In this document: positions 10,284 to 20,926 of the stretch, piece by piece
Layout: each line of letters begins with the position of its first letter
How positions within the stretch are numbered: position 1 is the first letter of the stretch
Source: Emiliania huxleyi CCMP1516
Lineage: Eukaryota > Haptophyta > Isochrysidales > Noelaerhabdaceae
Reading direction: 5' to 3'
Length of the DNA stretch: 64,000 bases
Assembly: GCF_000372725.1 (NCBI RefSeq)
Contig: NW_005200478.1
Coordinates: 64,968-128,967, forward strand
Made by a program: the position numbers and the translations under genes
Notes under the pieces: generated by a model
Databases searched by the model: none
Told to the model about the DNA's origin: nothing
Seen by the model: the letters and a program-made list of their open reading frames with translations, nothing else

Positions 10284-10600
10284 CAGGGATTTTAAGGAGA
10301 GGAGTGTGGTGCTAGCCCCTAGCCGTCGCCCACCCTTGGTGGGCGTCGGCCTGTGAGCGTATCTGCCTTCCGCTGGCAAAAGAATTCAAAATTCGCTACC
10401 GCGAGTAGGGTAAGGTGTACGTAAGTACCTAGGCTTCTAAAGAAAGAAAACAGCGCGTCAGAAAACACGCCTGCGTGGATCGCGTCACACCAATCCTCGC
10501 TGCCCAACGCGGCCAAAGGATATCCACCTCGAGAACCTCGAGAGAGAAAAAGAAAGAAAACAGACAACCCAAGGGAGGGATGGGAGGACGGTACGCCTCG
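10284..10600 (+). promoter_or_regulatory. Inverted-repeat element upstream of the DHHC-like gene
   Basis: The order here is CAGGGATTTTAAGGAGAGG and GCCGTCGCCCACCCTTGG (10284-10345), then AAAGAAAGAAAACAG and CCCAAGGGAGGGATGGGAGG (about 10545-10590). The DHHC-like ATG is 80 bp further on. The element is in the same orientation as the gene, as at the other loci. Confidence 0.55.
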
Positions 10601-10675
10601 AGAGAGAGAAGTGGGTAGTCGGCCGTTTTTCTCGTTTCGCGGGGCCTTACGCCTCTCGGCTTGCTGCCATCCTCC

Positions 10676-12690
10676 ATGCTTGAGGAGGAGGAGGAGAAGG
10701 TCGAGGAGAAGGCTGCCGACCAGAGCGAAGCGCCTGTGGCCAGTCGCGCCGTCGAGGCTGTGGCCGGCAGCCACTGGAACGATGAGTACGGACCGCTGGG
10801 TTACGGCAGCTTCAACTGCGTCTGCTGCAATGCGTGGCTACTGCTGCTGCTGCTTCCGACGCTCTTCCTGCTGCTGGTTGCGCCGGGGCTCGAGCTGGAG
10901 CACGGCAGCACGCTCACGAGGGCCGCGCTCGCACTGTTTGGTCTTTCTGCGCTCTTCTTCTGCCTCGTCTCGAACACCAACCCCGGCGTCGCACCGCGGA
11001 CGGCGCCGTACATCGTCGGAGGCGAGCGATGCAGATTTAGCTTCCGCGCCACGCGTCCGCCTCTCTGCCCTGCAGCAGCAGCAGCCAGCAGCACCTCCGC
11101 GCCTCCCCACCGCAGCCGCGCCTCCCGACCGCAGGGCGCGAGCAGGGCTTCGAGCACCCCGGCGAGGCGTACTCGTACTGCCAGGCGCGCAGTCGCGCCC
11201 CTGCCGCCCTCCCCTCGCCACGCGCGGCGTGTTAGCGCCAGCCCTCTCCCCGCCAGGACTCCAACCGGTACGTGCGCGGGTTCGACCACTCTTGCGACTT
11301 TGTCGGGAACGACATCGGCGAGACACCTCTCCTAGCCACGACCCGGTCACAGTCACATCGTAGACACGTCGTACGCGCCATTGTCGGCAGCGCCGCCGTC
11401 GAGGACCGCATAACCGACTCGGGCGGCTGCAGGACACACGCACCGTGACACGGCCACGACGCGTCCTGTCCACTGTCCGACGACGCGTCACTCAGGCGAC
11501 GGCAACATGCACTACTTCGTCGGCTTCCTGCTCAGGCGCCTCCCAGACACCTCCCAGACACCTCCCAGACACCTCCTAGACACCTCCCAGACAGCACCTC
11601 ACAGACACCTCACAGACACCTCACAGATACCTCCTAGACACCTCCCAGACTCCTCCCAGACACCTCCCAGACTCCTCCCAGACACCTCCCAGACTCCTCC
11701 CAGACACCTCCCAGACACCTCCCAGACACCTCCCTCCTCCCAGACACCTCCCAACCACCTCCTACACACCTCCCAGACACCTCCCAGACACCTCCCAGAC
11801 ACCTCCCAGACACCTCCTAGACACCTCCCAGACACCTCCTAGACACCTCCCAGACACCTCCTAGACACCTCCCAGACACCTCCTAGACACCTCCCAGACA
11901 CCTCCTAGACACCTCCCAGACACCTCCTAGACACCTCCCAGACACCTCCTAGACACCTCCCAGACACCTCCTAGACACCTCCCAGACACCTCCTAGACAC
12001 CTCCCAGACACCTCCCAGACACCTCACAGACACCTCCTAGACACCTCCCAGACTCCCCGAGACGTCAGGCCCTCGTCGGCCTGCTGGCGACCACCGCCCG
12101 CCAGCCCCTCCCCGCCTCACCTCCCGACCGCCCCCTCCCCACCTCCACAGCCTCGCCTCCTTCGCCACCTTCCTGACCGCCTGCTGCGTCCTCTCCGTCT
12201 ACGAGGCTGCCCCCCCCGCACCCCCCCCAGCCCCTCCCTCCTCTCCTCCCTCCTCTCCTCCCGCTCGCCCTCTCGCCACCTCTCGCCACCTCTCGCCACC
12301 TCTCGCCACCACGCCACCGCTCGCTCAGGGCGTGGCCCCTCTCGGCCCTCTCGGCCTCATGCTCGACTCGCCGACCCCTCCCTCCCCTCCCCCCCCCCCC
12401 CCTCCTCCCTCCAGATGGCTGCCCCGCCCGGCCCGACTCTCGCCCTCGAGCATGACCCCCTCAAGATGACCATCGCGCTGGTGCCACCACCCCTCCCATA
12501 CCACAACCGCGAGCCACAACCCACAACCCACAAACCACAAACCCCAACCACAAGCCACAACCCTCGCGCCGCCCCCTCGCCTCACCACCCAACACCACCC
12601 ACCACACCGCCCTTCGCGCACCCCACCGCCTCACCCCTCTCCCCAGCTGCTGCTCGTCCTCGTCTTCTTTTGCTTCCGCGGCTGGTGCCA
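10676..12690 (+). CDS. DHHC-type protein S-acyltransferase, DHSC variant
   Basis: Exons that join in frame: 10676-11021, 11135-11184, 11257-11317, 11496-11535, 12151-12205, 12415-12480 and 12647-about 12686. The product has two N-terminal membrane spans (WLLLLLLPTLFLLLV; ALFGLSALFFCLVS), then SNTNPGV. The zinc-finger/catalytic segment reads YVRGFDHSCDFVGNDIGD, aligning with the family DHHCPWVGNCIG. Two more spans follow (SLASFATFLTACCVLSV; LLLVLVFFCF). This is the four-span topology of palmitoyltransferases. The second His of DHHC is Ser while the catalytic Cys is kept. Four or five introns have GC donors. The fourth intron is 615 bp, mostly minisatellite. The 3' end is not fixed. Confidence 0.65.
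11536..12055 (+). repeat. CTCCCAGACAC minisatellite filling an intron
   Basis: About 520 bp of 11-bp units, mostly CTCCCAGACAC alternating with CTCCTAGACAC to form 22-bp dimers, lies inside the fourth intron of the DHHC-like gene. Related units occur at 13108-13170 and, sense to the gene, in an intron of the minus-strand RNase P gene at 60006-60098. Confidence 0.9.
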
Positions 12691-12876
12691 GCCGCCCCCG
12701 CACGCACTCGCCGCACGCCACGCCTCGGCTCTCCTTCCCCTCTCCCTGCCGCTGCGCTGCTGCCGCTGCGCTGCTGCCGCTGCGCTGCTGCCGCTGCGCT
12801 GCTGCCGCTGCGTGCAGCCCGGCCGCCTCACGCGCCCCTCCCCCTCCCTCGCCCAGCGCTCGCTCTGAGGCGTGCG

Positions 12877-13612
12877 AGGGGGTGCTGCCTTTGATCATGC
12901 TCATGCCGGGCGCGGTGGCGGGCGCGTGGCTGCTGGCGCTAGTCACGGCCACCTTGGTGGTGATGCCGCTCGTCACAGACATGTCCGCCCGCCCCCGCCC
13001 GCCCCTCTGCCCCGCCCACCCCGCCGGCGAGTCCCCCCAGGCGGCCTCTCTCTCGCGCGGCCTCGCAGGTGGGCAGACGTGAGGCCGAGCCACAACCCGG
13101 CGCCTGCCTAGACGCTCCCTAGACGCTCCCTAGACGCTCCCTAGACACTCCCTAGACACTCCCTAGACACCGCCCGGCGTTTGCCCCGCTCGAGAGGCGC
13201 AACGCAGCAGCCCACCCGCTCAGCCGCCCCGGCCGCGCGCAGGCTGCCCTCTTCCTCATCCTCCCCTACCTCGCCTTCGCCGTCCTCTTCTTCGGCGCGG
13301 ACCCGCACCCCTCTCACCGTCCCGCGCCGCGCCCCGCGCCCCCCACGCCTTCGCCCCCCACGCTCTTCGCCCCACAGAGAGACAGCGAGACCCGGGAGCG
13401 CCGCCCGCCCTCACCGCCGCCCCGCCCTGCCACCAGGCATGGCGGCGCACTGGGTCCACCTCTTGTGTGCGGGCCTCTCGCAGAAGCTCTGGCTCCGCAG
13501 CCGCGGCTACCGACGGCAACGGAATCGAGCCTCCCAGAGCGGCGCCAGCTGCCCCGCCTCCCTGCCCCTCAGCCACCCGCACCTCTCCCCGGACCCGTTT
13601 CCGTTGGCTTGA
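12877..13612 (+). CDS. Further membrane-protein exons, probably 3' part of the DHHC-like gene
   Basis: Two strongly hydrophobic segments sit behind plausible acceptors: VLPLIMLMPGAVAGAWLLAL with TATLVVMPLVT (about 12880-12985), and AALFLILPYLAFAVLFF (about 13241-13305, after GCGCAG). A last open stretch, beginning MAAHWVHLLCAGLSQKLW at 13439, ends at a stop at 13610-13612. Between them lie a GCTGCCGCT tandem repeat upstream (12740-12800) and CCTAGACGCT repeats (13108-13170). They may extend the acyltransferase or form a separate gene. Splice joins could not be settled. Confidence 0.35.
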
Positions 13613-13845
13613 GCCCGTAGGCGACGCGCTCGTCTGACACGTGCAAAGGGGCTGTAGCCAGGGGGCGGTGTTCGGCATAGCGAGGGCCACACCCCGCGAC
13701 TTACTGGGGAAGCACCCCGGAGAGGCTGGACGGGAGAGTATGGAGCGAGGAGGAGGCATCAGATCGCGTATATAGAGCGTGTGGGACTCGGCCTCGCGGT
13801 GGAGGAGAGATCGGAAGAGAATCAGGTTGTTAGACGGGTAGAAAA

Positions 13846-13911
13846 GAAAGAAGAAGAAAACACACACAACCCAAGGGAGGAATGGGAGGACGGCACGCCG
13901 CCACCACATCG
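13846..13911 (+). promoter_or_regulatory. Inverted-repeat element (left arm) upstream of the Pkr1-like gene
   Basis: The sequence runs AAAGAAAGAAGAAGAAAACA, then CCCAAGGGAGGAATGGGAGG and ACGGCACGCCGCCACCACAT. It ends 57 bp before the ATG and is followed by TTTCTTTTTGTG. Same orientation as the gene. Confidence 0.55.
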
Positions 13912-13967
13912 AATGCGGCGATTTCTTTTTGTGCGGTGTGCGCGCACCATTTCTCAACGCTAGCGAT

Positions 13968-14403
13968 ATGGCCACAGCCCAGCAGTCCCCTCTTAAGGAC
14001 CTCGGGCTTCCTTCCTGGCTCGACTCGCTGCTGCAGCCGGGCGTCGGGAATGGCGTCTTCATCACGCTGAAGGCCTCGCTGGTTCTCCTCATCTGCGTGC
14101 TCCTCGTCATGTGCTGCTACATCGACGACCCGGTCGCGACACTCGCTCCCCTCAAGGAGTAGAGGGGGTGCGCCTGGATGACACCCCTCTCCGTTGTCGC
14201 AGGACGTCGCGTTCCATCTCAAGGTCTTCACGAGCATGGCGGTAATTCTGCTGGCCATCGTCGTCTGGTGCGCGCTGCCGCCGCCGCCGCTCTGCGTGGA
14301 GGATGGCCGCGATCGAACGACAGTGCTTTGCTGTAGGTTCATCAACGAGTTCGGCGCGCAGCTTCGCAGCGGAGGGAACGTGGGCAACACGAAGAGAGAC
14401 TAG
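13968..14403 (+). CDS. Small ER membrane protein, Pkr1-like (V-ATPase assembly factor family)
   Basis: Three exons, 13968-14132, 14203-14267 and 14337-14403, give 98 residues with GT-AG introns. A GA-AG alternative at 14149 would add six residues at the first junction. The protein has PSWLDSLLQPGVGN near the N-terminus, a first span (LKASLVLLICVLLVMCCY), a short polar loop with HLKV, and a second span ending VVWFINEFGAQ. This order (PG motif, two spans, W-F-I-x-E) is that of the Pkr1 family (PF08636), ER proteins needed for assembly of the vacuolar H+-ATPase. Assignment is from pattern memory, not a search. Confidence 0.65.
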
Positions 14404-15038
14404 CGCAATCCACGTGCAGGTGATGCCGTCAGAGTTCCCTTGTCTGTTGTCACGCATATACGTCGAGGACGCATCTGTCCGTCTCTCTGTGTTCATACGT
14501 TGTACTAATATTTTTCACACGTTCATGAATTGGACTGCATATCTGGAGTGCATATCTCGACTTTTTCGCGAGCGCCTGGGCCTGTGGCCCGCTGTGCGCG
14601 GCTTTTTTGCGACCCCCGCGCCCCGGGCCCGGCGCTCTGCCGTGCCTCTGGCGTCCTGGGCGCGCGCGCCTCCAGTTCCGCCACAGAGCACACCCAAATA
14701 CGAAATAGTATTTGAAAATTTCAAAATGCCAACGGCCACATGACCACGTGGTCTCACACTGCGGCCACGGGCCAGTCCCACGCTGCGGAGTGCGCACGGG
14801 CGCTGTGCGCGTACACGCCCATGAAACACGGCGGAAGCGGGATGGCACGCGGGATGAAGCAGGATGGCACCGCGGCACCGCGGCACCGCCCCCCCCCCCC
14901 CCCCCAGAGCAAACTACCCCACACACTCTCTCGGTCTCGCACGCCCCTGTGCAGTGGCGCTGCCGGACAGACACAGCAAAGGAATTCCTCGGTCAGCGCA
15001 AAGAGCAGCCAATCGACAGACCCATCTCTCCCTCGCCC
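14404..15038. other. Spacer, no feature recognised
   Basis: About 630 bp between the Pkr1-like stop and the RIB43A stop. It holds a poly-C run (14889-14905) and short open frames without domain or splice support. Convergent gene ends suggest it is 3' flanking DNA of both genes. Confidence 0.4.
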
Positions 15039-16157
15039 TCACCGGGAGGTCGTGTTAAAGAAGCTGAAGAAGTGCTCCGAGACTTGGTTTGGGTAGACGA
15101 CGGAGTCCAAGAAGCTCTGGTTGGACTTTTGCGTCTCGGCGAGCTGTCGGTTTTCCTCAGCAAAGACCCGCCGCATCTCCGCCCTCTTTGCCTCCAGCTG
15201 CGCCTCGGTCGAGCAGCGCACCTGCCGCATATGCTCAATCTCCTCCGCCACCTGCGAGCTCCACGCGCGCTCCTCGGCCTCTGCCTCTTGCCGCTCTGTC
15301 GCCTGCTCCGCCTGTTGCTGAAGGATGGCCTGATGCTCGTCGGCAGAAAAGCCCTTGAAGTGGTCCGGCCGCACCCGGTTCGGCGAGATGTACGAGCGGC
15401 TGACCGACGGGTCCTCGTTCAGAAGGGTGGAGGAGAGGTTGTTCTCAATCTCGGCAAGGTTGTCGCGCACCTCTGCGGCCTGCGCCGCGCGCTCACGCTC
15501 CTTCTTGGCACGGGCCTGGGCGAGGTTGTACTCGGCGACGGCCGAGTAGGCCTCCCTGCGCTTCGCCTGCGCCGATGCTTCCAGCGAGCTCTTGAGCCCG
15601 TCGATCTGCAACATTGACGAGGAGAAGTCGGCGTCACTCTGCGCCGCCTCGGCTTGAGCCGCTTCCTTCTCCCGGACCGCCTCTCCGAACCACGAGCGGA
15701 GCTCCTCCTGCTGGCCCTTGACGCGGTGAGAGATGGCCAGGTCCTCGCCGTGGAACTTCTGCATTGAACTCGCGCCGAGCCGCTCGTCATCATCGGAGAC
15801 CCGGCCCGGCTGCTCCCGACGCAGCGCCGTCGGGTCAGAGAGGTCGTGGTCGCGCGAGGTGGCGCGTCCCTGCAACGTGCTCCGGTACGTGTCAAGCTCA
15901 GCGAGATGCTTCCGCTCGGCCCGCCGCCGCTCCTCCTCCAGCTGCACCAGCTGGTTGTCAACGGCAATCCGCTCCGCATCAGCAGTCGCAGCAAAGTCTG
16001 CCTCTGTCTGCCTGATCTGCTGCTTCTCGGCCACTTGCCTGGCCAGCTCGGCGGGATCGACCGCCCGCTTGTACGCCTGGGGGTCTTTGATCCGAGCTAG
16101 CCGCTCCGCCTCACGCTGGCGGCGAGCCTCGAGGCTCAGGCTCAGTTTAGCGTCCAT
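15039..16157 (-). CDS. RIB43A-family axonemal microtubule protein
   Basis: A single-exon gene of 372 residues, as expected for RIB43A proteins (about 380). The start at 16157 gives MDAKLSLSLEARRQREAERL, matching the family N-terminus; an in-frame ATG lies further upstream (16262). The body is almost entirely coiled coil. The C-terminus reads VYPNQVSEHFFSFFNTTSR, and the family typically ends with a similar Phe-rich, Ser-Arg tail. RIB43A proteins lie inside the lumen of doublet microtubules of flagella and stabilise the protofilament ribbon. Only 172 bp separate this start from the stop of the DRC11 gene on the same strand, so its promoter is very short or shared. Confidence 0.88.
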   Translation of the reverse strand: MDAKLSLSLEARRQREAERLARIKDPQAYKRAVDPAELARQVAEKQQIRQTEADFAATADAERIAVDNQLVQLEEERRRAERKHLAELDTYRSTLQGRATSRDHDLSDPTALRREQPGRVSDDDERLGASSMQKFHGEDLAISHRVKGQQEELRSWFGEAVREKEAAQAEAAQSDADFSSSMLQIDGLKSSLEASAQAKRREAYSAVAEYNLAQARAKKERERAAQAAEVRDNLAEIENNLSSTLLNEDPSVSRSYISPNRVRPDHFKGFSADEHQAILQQQAEQATERQEAEAEERAWSSQVAEEIEHMRQVRCSTEAQLEAKRAEMRRVFAEENRQLAETQKSNQSFLDSVVYPNQVSEHFFSFFNTTSR

Positions 16158-16329
16158 TCTCGTAACGGGCGGACCCGACTTTGACGGGCGGACGTCACAG
16201 AGGCTGATGTGTACTTCTCTCGGCCGCGTTTGGGCGGATACCACACACCCTTCGTGCTTCGACATCACAACACAAGAGACAAGTGAGAGGCGCATGATCA
16301 CACGAGACACGTCCCCCTCGACAGACACC

Positions 16330-19264
16330 TCACTTCTTCCCCTTCTTCTTCCCCTTTCCCTCCTTCCCCTTGGCTTCCTTGCCCCCCCCCTCCGGCTCGG
16401 GCTCCACTCCGATCCCAAGAGTCTTGTGGTACCAGCCGCGCATGGCCGCGTCGTCCTCGCGGTACACCGGCTCCTGCTGCGCGAGTTGGCTCACGAGGTC
16501 GTGCACCGAAAAGGGCTTGGCCGCCAGCCGCTCGACGCGGCGCGGAGTGATTGTCCTCCGAACCACCTCCGCGATGGCACCGGCGGAGAAGGCGTCCGAG
16601 ACGCGCGCCAACGCCTGCACGTCGTCCAAGCAAGGCCGGTCGAGCCCCGCCCGCTCGAGCAGGTGCGTCCACAGCTTGCAGCGCGCGGCATAGTCCGGGA
16701 GAGGGAGGTAGAGAATCTTGCAGAAAAAATCGCGGAAGGCGTTGTAGTCCTTGGCCTTCTCGCACGCATACGGCTGGCTCGAGGTGCCGAGGATGAGGAC
16801 GCGGTCGCTGGGCTCGAGCAGCGCGGCCCCCTTCTTTGGCGCGAGCAGCGAGGTGAGGGCCTTTAGGATCCGGTTGGGAGGGTCGCCTCCGCCTTTCTTC
16901 TTGCCGGAGACCCAGACCGACTCGGCCTCTCCAATCAGCACCACCGAGGGCGGCAGCGCCTTGGCCACCTTGAGGACGGTGTGCACCAGGTCGCCCGGCC
17001 CCTTCTTGCCAGGGTACTTGCCCTCCGTGTTGGAGGGCGTCAGGTCAAAGAGGTTGGCGCCGCACGAGGAGGCGACCGCGTGCGCGAGCATGCGTTTGCC
17101 GCTCCCAGGGACCCCGCACAGCAACACCGGCGTCCCATTCTTCTCAACGCGCTTCGAGCCCTTCGGCGCGGTATTGAGCGGGCAGTGCCTCTTGACGGCG
17201 TCCGAGCCGAGCGGGAGGATGCAGTACTCGGTCACCGCCGACCGGATCTGCGCAAAGGAGGGGTTGGGCAGCCGGGTGGGGTCCGCCTCGGCGAGCTTGT
17301 CCATCGCCTGCCCCAGCAAGCCGTAGGAGCCCACAAAGTCCTCGAGCGAGACCGGGTCCACCTTTTTGAGGATGCCGTCGCCGACGAGCTGCTCGTAGAG
17401 GTACTCGAGCGACAGGCTGGCCGTGGGGTCCTTTGGCATCTTCTTGCCCTTGCCGCCCTTGCCCTTGCCCTTGCCCTTGCCCTTCTTGCCCTTGCCCTTC
17501 TTGCCGCCCTTGCCCTTCTTGCCCTTCTTGCCCTGGGCGCGCTCGAACTCCTCCTGCAAGTTCTGCAGCTCGCGGCCGATGAGCTCGTTCACCTCGGCGC
17601 GCACCCGCAGCTCGACGTCGGGCCGCACGCTCTGCCGCACCAGCTCCACGTCGTGCCGCTGCGCAAAGTTGAGCCGCTCGTCGCGGTGCTGCCACTTGTC
17701 GGACCACTCCTGGTACGAGTCCTTCATCGTGTTGATAAAGTGCGGCGGCAGCGGCGGCGGGCCCTCGCCGTCGTCCTCCGCGCCCTTCTTGCCGTCCTTC
17801 TTGCCGTCCTTCTTCGGGTCCTTCTTGGCGTCGGCGCCCTTCTCCTCCGCGCCCTCCGCCGCGTCCCCCGGCATCGGCTTCTCCACCTCCTCCGGCGGGA
17901 AGTCTGGGAACTTGCCCTCGCGCTCGCGGTACCGGATGTACCAGTCGCGCAGCTGGTCCATCATCTCCTCCTTCATGTCTGGCCCCTCCGTCTCGTACAC
18001 CACCGCGTCCTGCGCGACGAGCGCGTCGCGGTACTCGGCCTCGTGCTGCATCTGCATCTGCTTGCGCCGCGCCTTGGTCTGCCGCTCGCGCAGCCGCGGA
18101 TCGCCCTCCTTGGGGAAGGGCGGCGGCGGCGCCATCCCGATGAAGACCAGCTCCTCGTCGCGCATCAGCGCCGTCGCCCTCCGGCTGGCGCTGCCCCTCC
18201 AGGCGGCCTGCAGGCTCGTCGCAGCCGCCTCGGGCCCGTCCTCGTCGCCCTCCTCCTCCGCCGCCCGCCGCCTCTCCTCCCAGGCCTCCCTCTCTCGCGC
18301 GGCCTTGACACCCTCTGCGCGCTGCTGCCCCTGCCGGCCTCGCTCGTTGGCCTGGATAATCTTGAGCGCCTCGTCAATGTCCATCTGCACGGCGGGGTCC
18401 TCCTCGCCCTGCTCGTCGCGGCTGGCGTGGCGCTTGAGCAGCGCGTCGAGGAGCCGCTCGCGCTCCGCGAGCGTGCGGCCCTGGTCCTCCACAATGTACT
18501 TTGGGACGGGCACCTCGAGCACCTCGGGGCCGAGCTTGAGGTCGACCAGCACCTCATCGAGGTTGAAAAACGGAACGCCGCCATTCTTCTCGACGAGAAC
18601 CTCGCGCAGCTCGAGCAGCCGCCCAATCACGCCGTCGAGCGACTGAGGCGGCGGGCGTGGTCTGGGTGTGAAACTGTCGCGAGGGGGCGCGAGGGGGCGC
18701 GAGCTGGCTCTCCCGTCGCGCCGCCCAGGCCACGGCCCAACGCAGCCCGCGGCCACACGCGCTGGACGGAACCCACCGGGCACGTCTCGCGGGCTCGCAC
18801 CTTGCGAACGTCCCTCCGCTTCTGCGGATGGACCGTCTGGTCGTAGCTCTCCTCGAGCCTCCGGAAGATTTGCAGATACCTGCGAACCCGCTCCACGGCG
18901 TCAGGGCGGCCGAGCGCGAATCCCAAAGGCTCCTCCTCTGCGGCCGTGCTGGCACCGGATGTAGAGCGTGGCAAAATGCTGGAACTGCTCGGTTGCGTCC
19001 TGCGCCACACGCGTCCGTGGCACTGTCAGCGCGTGCGCCCTCGTGCAAAGGGCCGGGACGCCGACTCACCAGGCTCTCGATGCGGCTGCGCGCGGCCGCG
19101 CTCGACTGCGGGTCGCAGAGCTCGAGCTGGTCGATAAGCTCGACCATGCCCTCCTTCCACCTGGAGGGCGGGGCGGCGGACCGTCCGGGAAGGGCTGCGG
19201 CGAATGGGGAGTATGGCCGGCGGCGGGGAGGCGCGCACTGCAGGTCGAAGGTGGCGCTCGACAT
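16330..19264 (-). CDS. DRC11: Dynein regulatory complex subunit 11 (IQ and AAA domain protein)
   Basis: Four exons join in frame: 19264-19070, 18999-18956, 18879-18801 and 18642-16330, giving 876 residues, close to IQCA1/DRC11 of animals. Exon 3 encodes YLQIFRRLEESYDQTVHPQK, the hallmark N-terminal segment of the family. An IQ motif (ATSLQAAWRGSASRR) follows in the middle, then a Lys/Gly-rich linker, then an AAA ATPase-like domain with GVPGSGKRM (Walker A) and VVLIGEAESVW at the Walker B place, where the family is degenerate. The C-terminal tail is Lys/Gly-rich. The protein belongs to the nexin-dynein regulatory complex that controls flagellar beating. Exon 1 ends in a canonical GTGAGT donor. 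Confidence 0.9.
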
Positions 19265-19430
19265 GGCTGCCAGAAAGGAAACGGCAAGTCGCGGCCGTCC
19301 CCGGAGAAGAAGTTTTGCTCGGTGCAACGTCGGGTCCAGATGTAAGATGCACGCCCTGCGAGCGGGGCGGGGTGCGCACTGTGCCTCTGTGTTCGTGCGT
19401 CGCCCATCTCTCCTGGAGATGCCTGCTCTA

Positions 19431-19500
19431 TTTATAAACCCTGTCAGCAGTTCACCTACGGGTATGTTCGTAAGAGCTACATACACTGAAAAAGCTGGGT
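19431..19500 (-). repeat. Dispersed short element upstream of DRC11
   Basis: On the minus strand this reads CAGTGTATGTAGCTCTTACG through CTGCTGACAGGGTTT. It matches the 77-bp insertion at 1587-1663 (CAATGTATGTGGCTCTGACG ... GCTGACAGGGTTT). It lies about 170 bp upstream of the DRC11 ATG, in the same orientation. Confidence 0.7.
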
Positions 19501-19699
19501 GACTCGCGTGGAGAGAGATTTTTGAAGACCAACAAGAAATCACGACTCACAGTGATTTGGGCTCGGCAGCTTGTTAGCCCTCAGCCGAAGCTGGGGCCGG
19601 TCCCGTAGCCGAGAGAGCCCGCGCCGATGGAGTTCGACTTTCGCGTGGATGGAAGTAGACATCGTCATCGAGAGAATCAATTTTTAAACTGCCGTACCG

Positions 19700-19748
19700 C
19701 CGCTCCTAAGAGATTTTTAGCAATATCACTTTGGTTTTTCCGCTCCTA
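19700..19748 (+). mobile_element. 31-bp micro-insertion between 9-bp direct repeats
   Basis: CCGCTCCTA occurs at 19700-19708 and again at 19740-19748. Between them are 31 bp starting AGAGATTTTTAGCAATATCA and ending TTTGGTTTTT. The core recurs at 39787-39816 (inverted) and at the start of NRT2 intron 1. Confidence 0.8.
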
Positions 19749-20169
19749 CAGTGCCGCGCCGCTTTCACACACATAACGAATCGTAACTTCGTTTTTTGCA
19801 ATGCTCACACCTCACAGCAGCCGCCTGGTTGGTCTGCTCGGTGCTGATGCCGCGCAGCTTCAAGCAGAACGCCTCGAGCTGCTTCCGCCACGGACTGGCG
19901 CCGCCGCCGCCACCACCATCACTGCCACCGGGTGGGTCAATGCTCCATAGCTCCAACAGCCGACAGCCGACAGCCGCCAACCGCCAACCGCCAACCGCCA
20001 ACCGCCAGCAGCCAGCCGCCGCGCCGCGCGCACACACTGCCTTTTGCGCCTCGGCGCAGGCCTCGCTACCCGATCGTCCGTGCTCCGCTCGCCGCGGCCG
20101 CTCCCGGTTGCGCAGCAGCGGCCGAGGCCGTGAATAAACAGGCTAGCCGGTGCGCGGTGGTGGCGCCCG

Positions 20170-20520
20170 GGGTGGGTGCAGCAGGTGCTGCGCGGGTCAA
20201 AGTCCAGAGCGCCGCGTCTCTTTCGCTAGTAACCGTGCGTCGATCCTTGCGGCGCGCTGACTCGCTGGTGGACGGGGCCGGCGGCGTGCTGATGCGTCCC
20301 AACGCGTCGGGCGGCAAGCGCCGGGGCAAAGATCTAGAGCCTGGAGAACTCGAGGACGGCGAGATCGGGAGCCCGGTTCGAGGAGACGGTGCGCCGTGCC
20401 TGCCGGCCCCGTCCTCCCGCGAGTCCGCGCGCTGCAAGGATCGACGCACGGTTACTAGCGAAAGAGACGCGGCGCTCTGGACTTTGACCCGCGCAGCACC
20501 TGCTGCACCTACCACGGGCG
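20170..20520. repeat. Large inverted repeat, arms about 115 bp
   Basis: The left arm (about 20170-20287, containing CAAAGTCCAGAGCGCCGCG) and right arm (about 20405-20520) are near-perfect reverse complements around a 115-bp centre. The plus strand of the centre reads RRGKDLEPGELEDGEIGSPV, resembling low-complexity starts of chromatin proteins. A captured exon or chance are both possible. Around it, 19265-20169 shows no secure gene, only CCAACCG repeats at about 19975-20005. Confidence 0.7.
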
Positions 20521-20541
20521 CCAGCCCAGCGCACATAAAGC

Positions 20542-20926
20542 TTATCGAACCCGCCCCACCAGCCCCTCGCCCGCGCCCTTCCAGAAGCCGGCGCTCCCAA
20601 AACCGCGGTCGCGCGCACCGCGCAGCGGCAGCTCCACAACGCCGACGACGCCGTCGCGTAGCCCGTCCTTGAGCGCGCGGTAGCCCACCCTCACCCCCTC
20701 GCGCGTGCCGCCGACCTCGGTCTGCTGCACCTCGAGACGCCGCCGGTTGTAGGACGGGACGGTCGTGTCGATCGTATCGACCGTGTACCCCGCGACGTTG
20801 GACAGCCCGCCCGCGACGCTCGAGACAAGGGTGAGCACGCCAAAGCCGAGGCCGCCCACAAAGCCGCCGCTCAACGACTTGATACCGCTCCCGAGGCCCA
20901 CGCGAAAGGGGTTGGCGTTCTTTATG
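20542..20926 (-). CDS. VPS13 C-terminal-like lipid-transfer protein fragment, cut by a gap
   Basis: The minus-strand frame is open from the gap edge (20926) to a stop at 20542. It reads GLGSGIKSLSGGFVGGLGFG near its start and later GFWKGAGEGLVGRV. Such Gly-spaced amphipathic stretches with repeated G-x-x-x-G segments and a terminal KGxGxGLVG are typical of the C-terminal region of VPS13-family bridge-like lipid-transfer proteins. The upstream part is lost in the run of N. The frame ends earlier than usual, so a further exon on the minus strand below 20542 is possible. Moderate confidence from pattern only. Confidence 0.45.

Noticed and set aside
11507-11842. Open frame encoding a Thr/Ser/Pro/Asp repeat protein
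   Set aside because: It is the translated intron minisatellite; flanking exons of the DHHC-like gene splice around it.
11536-12055. CRISPR-like array
   Set aside because: Units are contiguous 11-bp tandem repeats without unique spacers, inside an intron of a eukaryotic gene.
16981-18846. Plus-strand open frame of 621 codons
   Set aside because: Lies antisense to the DRC11 exon 4, is Leu/Arg/His-rich, and exists only because GC-rich codons avoid stops on the other strand.
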